DNA of 64,000 nucleotides from Ailanthus altissimus. Its lineage: Eukaryota > Streptophyta > Magnoliopsida > Sapindales > Simaroubaceae. Location: positions 15,624,001 to 15,688,000 of the forward strand of contig OX327686.1 in assembly GCA_946807835.1 (NCBI GenBank). Direction: 5' to 3'. The translations under genes were made by a program, and so were the position numbers. This document shows, in pieces, positions 35,101 through 46,700 of the stretch. Under the pieces are notes generated by a model, which worked only from the letters and a program-made list of their open reading frames with translations, was not told the DNA's origin and searched no databases. The first letter of the stretch is position 1, and every line of letters starts with the position of its first letter.

Positions 35101-35717
35101 TAAGTTCAAGTATTAACTCTAGAAAAATAATTAGTTTATGGCTACAAGAGAACAACGGCAAAAAGAATAAGAAATCATGATACAATCAATAACAAACTGA
35201 TATAGACGTCGAATTGCTATTAATTGCGCTACCTAAGAAACTCTTGATGCCCTAAATCTCTCTCTATAGTTGTTTCAATTAAGCTTCAATTGCTCTCTAA
35301 GACCTATGTTGTGTGTTCTTGATGTTCTTTGATACACTTTAAAGGCTGAGGATGAGTGGCCTTTTATAGGGATTAACGTGAGCTTTAAAACCTTATTTTG
35401 ATCACTATTCCAGTGCTGGGGAAGAAATCCTTGTGACACTGGGGCAACAGGTCTATATTTTGAAAAATTTTCATTTTAGTCCCTATTTTTGCTCCTGATC
35501 TAAACTTCTTTAGATTAGATCTGAACTCCTTTAACACTAATCTAAACTCCTTTAGACCAGATTTGAATTCCTTCAAATCATACAATGTCTATAACATTAC
35601 AATCAATGTACTACATATGTTTAATATTAACGATTTTATTCGAAATATTTATTGTATAAATTTTAAATAATTAATATTCATACAATATTAGAATGACACA
35701 TAAGCACTAGCTCCAAT
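32200..35717 (-). repeat. copia-3 5' LTR with a nested gypsy solo LTR
   Basis: Starts TGTTAAGTGCAGTGTTTCAG and aligns with 11337-13799. The GTTAAC-rich region is at about 32870-33290. A 1040-bp gypsy LTR is inserted at 34497-35536. The LTR ends at about 35717 in ..CTAGCTCCAAT, followed by AAGGT (35718-35722), the partner of the left target duplication. Without the insert the LTR is about 2.48 kb. Confidence 0.85.
34497..35536 (-). repeat. gypsy (Athila-type) solo LTR, 1040 bp, in copia-3 LTR
   Basis: Runs from TGATACGATAATTC to TCCTTTAACA with perfect 5-bp target duplications CTAAT (34492-34496 and 35537-35541). It is the reverse complement of the LTR type at 49154-50405 and 62216-62629 (for example TGTATACTTGCACTC.. 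and the ..AAAGAGACTAAATAAG-type end). On its own strand a TATA box (TATAAAAG, about 35361-35368) lies downstream of a decayed GC-rich stretch (35405-35455). Confidence 0.88.
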
Positions 35718-35722
35718 AAGGT

Positions 35723-35800
35723 CACCCTTCCCTGAAAACATAAATCTCATCTTTAGAAGGTTCAAATAACCCATAAGTTGCTCGGTAGAGAATAATACAG
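35723..35800 (+). repeat. Tat 3' UTR tandem array, continuation
   Basis: CACCCTTCCCTGAAAACATAAA and AGAAGGTTCAAATAACCC are units of the array that stops at 11331, in matching phase across the copia-3 insertion. Confidence 0.8.
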
Positions 35801-36566
35801 ACCCTCAGGAGGACCTTTCTCTCTTCCTGCTTTAACTCCTGCTCAGGAGGTGGCACAAAACTCTCTCATCTTCGTACTCACATGCTTGGAGGGGGGGTAA
35901 GAAGTAGGATCTTCCAAGGCACTCTCAACATTTATTAGCTAATTTGCAAGAACTAGACTTGGAAGTGTTAGAAAAAAAAAAGAAGAAAGATATAGGACTA
36001 AGAACAAAAATAAATTACAATAAACAACCACCCACCTCAAGGGACAAAACTTTCAGAGGCTAGATTTGGAATAGAAGATGGTGCAACCTCAGCTTAGGAA
36101 GGGCTTGTCATAGACACAGGCATACAAGTCTCCCCTCCCCCCAACAATTTTTCTTGGAACATCTGGAACTAATTCCTTAGCCTCATGAGGCCTCATTATA
36201 GCCTTAGGAATAACATCTTATTCTACTAGAGCTTTTGGAACAAGCCTATCAGCTTCAAATGGCCCAATTGTAGTCTGAAGAACTGAACCCTCTACAATAG
36301 GCTTATAGGTCCTCTATCTTTTGATTGAAGCAGTCCCCAAACCAAGACCTTCACGTATGACTTAGGATACCTTTATTATTTTCTTAACATTTTGACATCC
36401 TTAATTTCTTAGGGCTTTAACAAATAAAATTCGGAAGCACCTTTGGAAGGTCTTCCATAAAAGCCCAAAGATCTTCGAAAGGAAATAAAAATATAAGGGG
36501 GAAAATAGATGACTATCAAGGAAACAGAAATAAACAATAACTCACATTTCTTTGTGGAAGAAGTGG
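35801..36566 (-). pseudogene. Tat 3' region: antisense coding remnant, C-terminal side
   Basis: On the minus strand, opposite to the Tat pol, a degraded coding-like frame is visible at about 36120-36400 (EGLGLGTASIKR, TTIGPFEADRLVPKALVE, IMRPHEAKELVPDVPRKI). No family can be named from this alone. Additional antisense ORFs between pol and the 3' LTR are known in Tat-lineage elements. Position and strand fit such an ORF, but I do not see a diagnostic motif. It is cut at 36566 by the solo LTR pair and resumes at 39261. Confidence 0.4.
36562..36566. other. target-site duplication (AGTGG/AGTGC)
   Basis: AGTGG before the outer solo LTR at 36567, AGTGC after it at 39261-39265; one mismatch. Confidence 0.7.
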
Positions 36567-39260
36567 TGATGGGCGTATTTTATACTTTATATTTTTATTT
36601 CCATAAGCTTAGTATTTGTTCATTTTAAGCATAGATATTTGGCTTTTTAAGTGCTTTATTGTTATTTTATAGGTTTGAAGTCAATAAAGGAAAAAGGGAT
36701 GAAAATTCAAGAAAATCAAAGCAAAATTATTAAATAAGGGAGAAACGCAAGGCTATAGTGCTAGGAATCAACATTGTAGTGGTGGAACAATAACTTGTTA
36801 TAGTTCCTAGAGAAATGCTCAACATTGCAGCGCTAGGTGTGGTAGAAAGTAAGTGTTGTAATGGTTAAGGTTAGCATCACAATGTAATACAACTATTGAG
36901 CCACCACCATAATGAAAAGGTAAGGTCGCAGTGCTAGACAATGGAAAGGGAAACATTATTTCCACTTAGCCTATAAATACAAGACAAAATACCTATTTCA
37001 AAGAGAGAGAACAAAAGAGAAGATAGAGCAAATGGAGAGAATAACTTTTTGAGAGTTTAGAGCAAACTTTTGGAGAGTTTAGAGCAAACTTTTGGAGAAT
37101 CAAAGAGAGAAAATCAAGAGAAGAAGAGATTGAAGACTGAAAAATTTAGAGCATCACATCTTTGTTTCTTTTCTCTTTATCTTTCTTAGTTTATTTATTA
37201 TCTCTATAATGTTGAACATTATGTGCCCTAAAACTCTATATTTCATCATGAGCCAATTTATTTTTCTAAGATTATAATTAAAACTCAATATGTAGCTTGA
37301 ATTATTTACTTTCCCTTAGTTTATGAAGTCAATATTGAACTGTTCTATCTATTCTATGCTTAATACATTCTAATTACATGATCAATAATTAGATTGATTT
37401 ACTAACTAAAACAAACTTAGAAAATGGATTTTTTTGTATGATCATAAATAGATTGATGTATAATCATTATTTAACAACTATGAGTTCCATATGAGATAGG
37501 AATATACCTCATTGTCATGTATAATTGTTAGAGAGCCTATTCTTAATGAGTTTTGGTTTAATTTAATTTTCATATGAATATACGTAATTGATTAAGTAAG
37601 GTATTTTCACTTGACCATCGGAAGAGGCTTGTGAAGGTATTGGATTTCTTGGTTAACAATTCATATTGAGAGATTAAATTAAGAGAAGTAAATAGATTAA
37701 AGTGTAATATTGAAGGATAATTGTAATCATAGACCTATTCAACATTGGTGATTTACTAAATTGCTATCTTTAGTTTATCTCTACATTATTTTCCTATTAA
37801 ATAGGTTTTAGATTAGTTTATTTTAATTATTAATTGTTTGGATAATTGATAAGCATATTTTATACATCATATTGTATTTCTCATAACTTAATATTTGCTT
37901 GTTTTGAGCATAAATATGTGGCTTTTTAAATGTGTTGATGTCATTTTATAGGTTCAAAGTTAACAGAGCTATTTGTGATGAAAACTCAAAGACAAAAAGG
38001 TAAAAATATCAAATTTACTACAGTAGATTACTACAGTATCATGAATGGTATATTGTTACAATGCCCACACCTAGGCGCTAAATCAAGACCCCATAGTAAA
38101 ATACTTAGTACCTAAGCGTTGCCAACACCCCAAAATCCTAATTTTCAAGCCTATTTTTGAAGCCTATAAAAATAAGATTAAAAACCTCACTTGTCAATGA
38201 GGAAGGAGCACGAAATTAGAGAATTTTATAGAGTGAACGAACTTTGAAGCTTAGATTCTCAAAGATTCTTGAAAATCGAAGCCCTCGAAAAAGAAATCTC
38301 CACTATTTTTCTGTATTCCCTTTCTTTTTTACTTTAATTTAGAATTTATATTTGTAGTTTATGTTGCTTTAAACATGGTTACTCTTATAAGTTTCCGAAT
38401 TATTGTGATTTTGCGCTTGAACATGGTTGGCTAAAATACTTGTTCTAGAGGCTTGGTGTAGCTTTATGTTTTACCATGTTTGGATATTTTTAGTTAAATA
38501 ATGATTATTTCTTTTGTTATTCATTTGTTCTTTTCTGGATTTTTGTTTCTAATTTGATTGGGAGATTGGTTAAATGATATAAACTTGTAGATTGTATGCT
38601 TGGGAAAGATTAACTTATTTGTTGGACTTGGAAAGCATGATCTTAGCTTTTATTGAGTTGGGAAACCAATAAAACTTGGGTAATCATTTAAGGGTTGCAT
38701 AATGCATGTATAGATAGACATGTTAGATAGGAATACCAAGCAGAATATGTATGCATAGGATCTTATTTGACGCTCGAGAGAGGTAATGAGATTAAATATT
38801 GAACCCCTTGATTAAAGAATTCACAAGAATAGTTGTTAATCACTAAAACATGAAGAACATAGAAAAGGTAGAGTGAAATCATGACCTTAGGATCATTTAC
38901 CATAGATTTTTTACCTCTTTAAATTGTTAAATTGTTAGTTTAATTATCTTTAATTTTCTTAATCAACTTAGAATTAAAATTAGCCTAGATAAAATTGGGT
39001 TATTAACATCATAGTAATTATCAATAATTTAAAAGATCAATCCTCATGGGAACGATACTTACTCATCATTTTATTACTTGCTTATGACCAGAGCATTTGT
39101 GGATAATATTCATGTGTTAGTTTCACAAACAATAATAGTAGAAAGACACAATTTAGTACTTAGCAAATATTAATAATAATTCTTGTGAGAACAAAACTTT
39201 ACTATTATTATATTACTTGTTTGTGATAACATGTACTTGCATTCTCAATTTATACAAACA
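36567..39260 (+). repeat. gypsy solo LTR (outer), split by a nested solo LTR
   Basis: The outer LTR comprises 36567-37846 and 39137-39260, about 1404 bp, from TGATGGGCG to TTATACAAACA. A decayed GC-rich box region is at 36745-36930 and a TATA box (TATAAATA) at 36972-36979. A short direct repeat in its transcribed part, AGAGCAAACTTTTGGAGAGT, occurs twice at 37060-37100. No internal retroelement sequence is attached. Confidence 0.88.
37847..39131 (+). repeat. gypsy solo LTR (inner), 1285 bp
   Basis: Runs from TGATAAGCATATTTTATAC to TTTCACAAACA, with perfect target duplications ATAAT at 37842-37846 and 39132-39136. It begins with the same word order as the outer LTR, so related elements inserted into each other. 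A TATA box (TATAAAAATA) lies at 38165-38174, preceded by decayed GC-rich words (CACCTAGGCGCTAAATC, CCTAAGCGTTGCC). Confidence 0.9.
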
Positions 39261-40857
39261 AGTGCCAATCGAAGGAATAGTTAACGCCTTCCCACCAGAA
39301 GGTTAACTTCTCTAAGAGAGGGAACCTCTTGAAAAGGAACTGATGGACCAACAACAAAAGGACCAACACTAGAATGATCTTTAGCAGAACGAATAGATCT
39401 TTAATAGTGAAAAAGCTGTAGAAGGTCAAGCTGTAAATGGATCACTGATAGAAGAATCGATAGCAGTGTAAGAAATAAAAAGGTCATATTGAACAAGATC
39501 TAAGGAACTGCTCTCATTATCAAGATTCACATCTATACCAGAACATGGAGCATCATTAGAATTAGAGAAAGCATTAATGAGTGAGAAATCAAGTATCTCA
39601 TCTTCCTATATGACATGGATAACTCTAACATTGGTGGCTATAAAATAAACCATAATTCAAAATCCAAAAAGACATATAGTGTTAGCAAAAGATACCAAAA
39701 AGAAAAAAAAATGCTCACTTAGATTAGGAAAAAACCTACGTGTAGCAACAATACCTCATTATTACCGTTGTCTTCGTCTAAAATATGAAGAAACAAAATA
39801 TCATCAGGAAGAAGGAAATTAAGCATTACCCACGTGTGAAATTCATGGGCATCAGAATTAGGGACCCTTTCTACAAACCCTAAGTTAAGGCCCACGGTAG
39901 ATGGCACACTTTGTAAAGGCGTGAATACCTTCTTAACAACTTTGTGTAATACAAATATATATTAGAAATAAGCTCTTTCCATAAAAATATTTTAGAAACA
40001 TCTCCATCCCTAGGATGGAAGGGAAGGTCAGATTGGTCTTCTAATTAAAGTTTCAGAAAGAAGTTGTTACTTCATAAGAATAGCCTAACCTCATCTATTT
40101 ACCATTCACTACCATTACATGCTTTTTAAAGCCAACCTTTTTATCTTCAAAAGCAAATAAAAACTTTTCTCACTCTTTGGGGAATAGTAATAGTTTATTT
40201 TTTTAACACTGAATGTTATTGGTTAAGGAAATATCATAAAAAGTCATACTATAAGAGGGAAGAATCATGTGGTTCAAGAGAGTTATATCTTGTAGGAGAT
40301 GAAATAAGTTGGGATGAATTTGTAGGGGGGGAAACGGTTACATAAAGAAAATCATGAATAATTAAGGGAATAAGGAACCGAAAACAAAGGAAGTTCCCTA
40401 ACAATTATAGTGGGTAGATCCCCGTGTGGTTCATCGGTATGGAGTTTTCGAATATCAAGCCCTGAGGGAAATTGAAACCTGGACTTAATTCATCCAGAAA
40501 GAAAGTGTTTAGACCTTTTACCATTTTTTGGTAAGCATTTTTCCAAGTCAATTCATGAAAGACAGATGATGAGGCAAAAAACAAAAAGAAAGTGAGGAAA
40601 ACTATGGTTTTTTTATTTTTAAAATTAATGGAAAATACAAAAAAAGAAATGATGGCTAAGTATTCAAAGTAAAGAAAACTATCTATGCGTCCGTTGGTTA
40701 AACCAAAAACATCGTCAGAATTCAAGTGACATGATTGCTTAAAATAGTGACAAGAAAACAAATGAAAGCTTTTTAAAAGACACGTAGCGCATACTAGTTG
40801 ACAGCAAAGAAGTATGCCTGAGAAGCTTTCAACTTAAAATGATACACTCTGTTACTT
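39261..40857 (-). pseudogene. Tat 3' region: antisense coding remnant, N-terminal side
   Basis: Minus-strand ORFs at 40405-40761 (118 aa; LTWKNAYQKMVKGLNTFFLD, NFPQGLIFENSIPM) and 39719-39907 (FVERVPNSDAHEFHTWVMLN) plus coding-like stretches between them in other frames. I do not recognise the family. An antisense ORF downstream of pol is known in the Tat lineage and is the best guess for this region. Frames are broken, so it is at most a pseudogene. About 1.6 kb is involved on this side of the solo LTRs. Confidence 0.4.
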
Positions 40858-40868
40858 AAGGGGAGACA
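40858..40868 (+). promoter_or_regulatory. probable polypurine tract of the Tat element
   Basis: Plus strand AAGGGGAGACA, purine-rich, followed by TCTATTAGGCCCATTATC, which resembles the start of many Tat LTRs (TGTTA..GGCCCA). The expected TG is replaced by TC. Confidence 0.5.
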
Positions 40869-41500
40869 TCTATTAGGCCCATTATCTAAAGGCCTAACTA
40901 GGTTGTACATGGTCTAACCTTTAAAAGGAGCCAACCTACAGTAGAATAAAGGCTCAACTCCATAGAACCAAGGATTACTTGTCAAATTTCAAATCCAATT
41001 TGGTAGGTTACCTGACTTGCTGACTCATGAATCCTACAATGGGTCACATGAATCATAAGGAGGTGGGAATAAATTAAACTTCAAATTCTATTTTAATTTA
41101 TTAATTATTGTTTTGAATAAAAAATGATTTTTCATAAGTGGACGAATCCCACTTAAATCTTTGTCTTTTGATTTATGACTTATTGATGGGCTTAAATTCT
41201 TATTAACTTGGGTTTAATTAAATATGAACACTCATGCATACTTTGAAATAAATTGGAACTCATACACTGTAAATAAAGACGATTATTTGTTTATGAATTA
41301 ATAATTCACCATGGATTGATTAATTCGTTGTTTAAACCATCTATTCATACACATAATAAATATCACAATTATACTTGCCTTTTTAAACACTCCTCTATGC
41401 ATAACACCATCTTTTTTGGATAAATACCGACTTAAGCATCGAAGTGTTTTTATCTTGCAGGAGAATGATGCATTTTCATCAACTGGAAGAGTACATAAGG
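40869..41500 (+). repeat. probable start of the Tat 3' LTR
   Basis: Begins after the putative polypurine tract. It has GGCCCATTATCTAAAGGCC words and long AT-rich stretches, no ORF. The right end is uncertain; TTTTCATCA near 41480 is one possible end. No second copy is in the window to prove it. Confidence 0.4.
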
Positions 41501-42068
41501 ATAATTAGGTAATTAACCATGTAGATTCCGAACAAGAGAACTTCAATAACTAATAAACATATTAGTCTTTTATTTAGAATAAAATTAGTATCTTACTGAT
41601 GTTATTTATCAAAATTGTTTTTCCTTTTTAGAGGGATAAAACTCATGCAAAGTTTTGATTTAATATAAAATCTTAACCATATAAAAACCTATATAATACA
41701 TATTGTTGACCTAAAAATTTGGACAACTCTCAAATCAATGAGGTGAATTTATTTTTCTACGAGAATAATAATTGGGCCTTGTATCAAAATCAAGAATAAT
41801 AAACACAAGCAAACGGGAGACAAAATTTATTGTGGTTCGACTCAATATAAGCTTATGTCTACTTTACTAAGCTTGATGAGATCACTCATATGGCATTATT
41901 GAATATTGTTTTTACACAGGGATACATAGAAGTAAAGCCTTTATATAATAAAAAAAAAAACCACTCCCTCTAAGAATAATAGATATGTCGTTGCCCTCTC
42001 TAGCCTATGGAGAAAACTGATGATACCCTTCTTAATGATTTTACTCTCTCTTTATAAAGTAGTATAAT
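41501..42068. other. unassigned AT-rich stretch, possible LTR fragment from 41704
   Basis: No gene seen. From about 41704 (TGTTGACCTAAAAATTTGG) the text, with GACAAAATTTATTGTGGTTCG, looks like the start of another LTR, but there is no partner copy or target duplication. It ends where the gypsy-4 LTR starts at 42069. Confidence 0.3.
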
Positions 42069-43399
42069 TGATGCTACAATGGCTGAGTGCAACCGCATGC
42101 TATCGTATCAAGTAATATAGGATTTTAAGTCTAACTATCGATCCCACAGAGACTATGTAATCTATTTTTGTCAATCAATTACTAAAATTATACCTAATTT
42201 ACTTTTATCTAGAAAACTATAATCTAAAAATTAAGTAATTAACCTAAAACTTAACCTAGATAACAAATAAACAAATGGTTAAACTCATAAATTGATAATA
42301 ATCTAGGGTATAGACTCATCCTCTAATATTTTATTAGATTTATTAACCTCTTAGTTAACCACTTAATACGAATTAATTAGCTTAGGCACTAATCTCATCA
42401 TAAGCCTCTGTCGATGGTTAAGTGACTATATTACACATTTTAACAATCACCTATATGTATATGGTAATTAGAATAGAATGTAATTTATTAAGATCAAGTC
42501 TAAATCATGTCATACATGCCATCTACGTATATGTCTATCCTACATAGAACTCATAGTTGTTACCTTATAATCTTGCATCAAATTATCTTAGGCTAAACAC
42601 ATGAATCTATTTGTCAAGTTCATTATGGTTCCTCAATCATTCAAACTATTAGTCAGATATAATGAAAGCATTAAATTCAGATAGAATGAATCAATTGTAT
42701 GTATTAAATTCATAAACTAATAATAAATGAAATCTAACTACATATTAGGTTTAATAGTCTAACCCTAGATAAACGATGTTTAGCTCATCAAAAACCAAGA
42801 GCATTAAATTAATCCATGAATAACAGCAAGAATAAGAACATAATAATAAGGAAAGATAAGAAAAACTATTCAAGAAGATGCCTTGCTGTGTTTCTCTCTC
42901 TTCTTTGACTTGAATCTTCAATCTTGGCTTTGATCTCTTAATTTTGTGTTGTAAATTCTTTCTTTATGTTTTGCTTTTCTAAAGTCTATGTTTTTTCTCT
43001 TAAAAGAGTATTTTTATAAATATGAGAAACCCTAGGGTTAAAGGCCTTCAAATCCAAGTCAAAATAGGAGTTTTGAGGTGCTCTTTCATATGTCGCACGG
43101 GCGCTGTGACACTGGGAGATCAGCATTGCGATACCAAGACCTAGAACATGAGCTGTGATGGTGGCTGGCCAGGTGCCACGGGGCCAAGCGTTTTGCCTTA
43201 GGTGCCACAGCGCCTAGGCCTAGGTTTGCCCTGCGGCGTATTTTTAATGCATCTCAATTGTTTCTCATTTGATTTGCCTCCCACTTATTCCTATTCATCA
43301 TATTTTTCATTGTACAAAAAAAACCACAAATATTCCTAATTTAGAGAAAAATACCCAAGTCTGGATACTAAATATACTAGTGCATTTACACCTTTATCA
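42069..43399 (-). repeat. gypsy-4 (Athila-type) 3' LTR, 1331 bp
   Basis: From TGATGCTACAATGG to ACACCTTTATCA, preceded by ATAAT. Its first 490 bases match 47806-48297. On the minus strand a TATA box (TATAAAAATACTC, about 43004-43018) lies just downstream of GC-rich box remnants at 43085-43235 (CACGGGCGCTGTGACACTG, GTGCCACAGCGCC, CTGCGGCG). Confidence 0.9.
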
Positions 43400-43415
43400 A
43401 ATGCCCCAAACTTAA
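43400..43415 (-). promoter_or_regulatory. polypurine tract of gypsy-4
   Basis: Minus strand AAGTTTGGGGCATT next to the LTR end; the same type as gypsy-3 at 51856-51870. Confidence 0.8.
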
Positions 43416-44990
43416 GACTTTTCTCGTCTTTGAGCAAAAGAAAGTCAAACATTCACAACTTATTAACTCTAAATAAAAATAAACTAATGAGACCTTGGTT
43501 GATTAGATGATCATCCTTATTGTCTCAAAGGCTGTTATATGGCACAAGTTAATTTTAGAACGCAATAGATAACTTTTAATAATTTATCATACCATTCATC
43601 AAAGACTTCATTCTCCCTTATATATGATCAATGGTGCGTGTGCAATAAGCATGTCATTAGTTAAATAAAACTTATATTTACCTCATAACTTAAGATAGTA
43701 CATAAAGATGATATCTCAGCATAATTCAATTCATAACACTACCATAAGCTTGCTATTCATACTTACTCTCCACTAATGTAGAAATACATATGTCTAAGGA
43801 TCATTTAGGACTTTATTTATCTTGTAACGTAAGGCTAAGGTCAAGGTGGGATATAAAGATATATATAAAGTGCAAATCATACCATGAATACGTAACGTTA
43901 CTTAGAAACCTCTTGATCCTTTCTCCTTGATTTATCTCATCCCCCAAACTTATGATATTCCATCTTTCTTTTAATCACTCTTTAAAAGAATTTCTTCATT
44001 TTTCTTAAGATAGGGGTATTTATGTATTTAAGTATTTTTTCATATATTTTTAGAATTTACTCCCAAACTTAGATTGATTTGTGCTTTCAAGATTTTTACT
44101 TTCCAATGCAGTACCATTTTTACATCACCAGAACTTATTTTCCTTTTAAGAATTCTTTTAAGTAAACTCAAGGTTTATAGTGCTATTGGTAGATTTTAGG
44201 ATAAATAAGTAAAAAGTCTTGCGGCTTGTAATGTGATTAAATAAAAAAAATAGGTAATTAGGCTCAAACAGGGTGACTAGGATAAATATACATATAAGGT
44301 TGGCTAGAAAAAGGCTCAGTCGGTCCAAAGATTGCCTAATGTCATTTTCCTATTCATGTGTTTCCTAAGATTTTGCCTTAACTAGTAATCAAGCAAGTTC
44401 TAAAGTGTTGGTCATCAAGATTGTGGTGTACTACTTAAGCATGAATATCTTTAAGCAAAAAATTCAACTAATACAAGCTTGTCTCAATGTGCTCAAGAAT
44501 AAGTGATTAAAAAATAAGATTGAACTCCATTCAAGATTCATGATATAAAAATTATCTCAAGTATCTATTGTTTCCTAGAGACTTGTAAAAATAAATTTAG
44601 GCATTATTCTATTACTTATCATGGACTAATGATCATTTTCTCAACCAAAACTTAATACTAAAAAAAATAATTAACCTACAAGACAACTAATCAATAAAAG
44701 TAGCAAAATAAACATACGAAAGTGTTTTCCATCCCCAAACTTAAATTAGTCACTGTTCTCAATGTCTAAAAATAAATTTGAAAGTAAGAGAAACTCCCCT
44801 GGTAGATAAATTTCAAGCATTGCGGTGTTGTGTTAATAATGGGACAGCAGTTTTGTTTGTCCCAATGCTTATAAAGGCTCATACTGCTTCTTTGAATTCT
44901 TGACTTGTTGTCTTATTCCTACAAAGAAAATAAATTAACATAACTAAAACTAAAACTAAACAAAAATAAATAAAAAATTACTTGAGTTAT
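43416..44990 (-). other. gypsy-4 3' untranslated region
   Basis: About 1.6 kb without a gene on either strand. Blocks such as GGCTCAAACAGGGTGACTAG and GGTTGGCTAGAAAAAGGCTCAG (about 44260-44320) recur in the 3' region of gypsy-3 (about 52680-52735), so this is shared Athila-type 3' UTR. Confidence 0.6.
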
Positions 44991-45717
44991 TTTTCAAAAA
45001 GCACTTGATTTAACGTCATCGGCTTGATAGGGCTTCTTCCATTCTTATGGTGGATCAAAAGTGATGGTAAAAACATCTTTGTATATGAGCTTGGTTGGCT
45101 TTCTCTTTTTAGGCTTCTATATCCTTGCAATTGCCCCTAGGGCAATAGCTTTCACCTTATTCGTCTCACGCTTTTTCGGAAAGACTTTAATCTTAGACTG
45201 AGGAAGTGGTTCTTTCTTGTATTTCTTTTTTATCCTCACATCCCATTATTGCTCTTTCTTCTTTTTTCTAATCTTTCTATGCTTAATACATTCTTTTTTA
45301 TGTGAGGTTTCAATATCTCCATGTCTTTGAGCTCTTTGGTGTTTAGGTGCACTACATCAATGCTACAACAGTCTTCTCCTTTAAATGGTAACTTAATCTC
45401 CTTGAAAACTTTGAATGTCGCTATGTCATTTTACACCCTTATGGTTAACTCCCCTTTTTGAATATCAATGATTGTTTATCCCGTGGCTAGGAAAGTTTTT
45501 CCAAGGATGATGGGGATCTCCTAGTCTTCTTCTATGTCTAGAATAATAAAATCGGCGAGAAAGATGAATTTGTCCACCTTTACTAGCACGTCCTTTATAA
45601 TATTTTTCGGGTAGGTGAGAGAGCGATTAGTAAGTTAAAGTGTGATATAGATTGGCTTTACTTCTCTCAAACCTCACTTATTATAGATAGAGAGGGGCAT
45701 GAGATTAATGCTTACTT
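44991..45717 (-). pseudogene. gypsy-4: fused post-protease and pol-end remnant
   Basis: Minus-strand frames show a stretch similar to the post-protease region of gypsy-3 (ATFKVFKEIKLPFKGEDCCS at about 45390), then a lysine-rich segment. The end at about 45000-45040 matches, at DNA level, the end of gypsy-3 pol near 55260-55300 (GTTAAATCAAGTGCTT and neighbours). RT, RNase H and most of integrase are missing between them. The element therefore lacks about 3 kb of pol relative to gypsy-3. Confidence 0.65.
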
Positions 45718-45960
45718 CTAGATTGCATAGAGCTTTACCAAGGTCATGATTTCCAATGGAGCACAATATGGTGAATCTCTTGGGATCTTTGAGCTTAAGA
45801 GTAGCTTCTTCTGAAGAATAACGCTACACTCCTCTGTCAATGCCACGATCTCATAATTCTTTAATCTTGTCTTTTTTGAAAGGATACTCTTTATGAACTT
45901 GATGTTGCTAGGCATTTGTTCGAGCGCATCTATAATAGAGAGATTAACATGTAATTTCTT
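45718..45960 (-). pseudogene. gypsy-4: protease N-terminal remnant
   Basis: The frame reads MPSNIKFIKSILSKKTRLKN and YEIVALTEECSVILQKKL, the segment just before the protease core in Athila-type elements (compare 58527-58994 and 63840-63976). The core itself is frameshifted and the DLGA motif is not readable. Confidence 0.78.
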
Positions 45961-46700
45961 AAAAACATCAAGAAATTTAGAGAATGGTAGATGAGGTATG
46001 AACTACTAATACTGCACATTGGTACTAGTATTTTCTACTACACTTAAAATTTTCTACACTCTAGAATTTTTCTGCAATAATATACTAGCTTCTGCACTAT
46101 ACTTTGCTGAATTGTCTACACTATTTTGAGTTTCTGCACTTGGTTTTAGACTGATATGTTGTTGATTTTCTATTTCACCACTTGGTTGGCACCTCTAGAG
46201 CCTATGAGGAAAAGAAATTGCCATTTTATATGACTGTACTTTCTTAGAGCCTATAAGAAACAAAAATTGCCATTTTATATGACTGTACATTTTTGTCCTT
46301 TATACTTGATAATGGTGGTGTGGATGTGTTTTCTTGGTCACTCTTCAAGTTGATGGCTTGACATTGCATTACCTTTTCTCTTGGATTTGTCTAGGTGTCA
46401 CTTGGTAGAGTACCTTAAGGTTGCTTGTTGAAAGATGCAACAAATTATCCTATTTGAACTTTTAACTTCTTCAAGGTTGTCAAATGGTTCTATAGGATAA
46501 TGCCATTAGACTTCATATAGTTCATGAGTATTTCTAATGTCGGCTTCTTTTCTTGAAATGGCTAAATTATTGGGAGATTCATTGGTCTAGATGGATCCTC
46601 TTAGTTGTTACGCTAAGAGAAGTTTAGATAATCTCTCCACCGCATATTATAGAAGTTGGATTATGGGTTAGGCCGCTGTCTGTTAAAATTGCCCATATAA
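45961..46700 (-). other. gypsy-4: gag-protease linker with short repeats
   Basis: Low-complexity region with many TTCTGCACTT/TTTTCTACAC-like words on the plus strand. Similar stretches are in gypsy-3 (59100-59300) and gypsy-5 (63550-63700). It would encode a variable, hydrophilic linker; frames are broken. Confidence 0.6.

Noticed and set aside
35385..35585. Minus-strand ORF with LKEFRSGLKEFR-like repeats
   Set aside because: It translates short internal repeats that span the edge of a solo LTR; not a gene.
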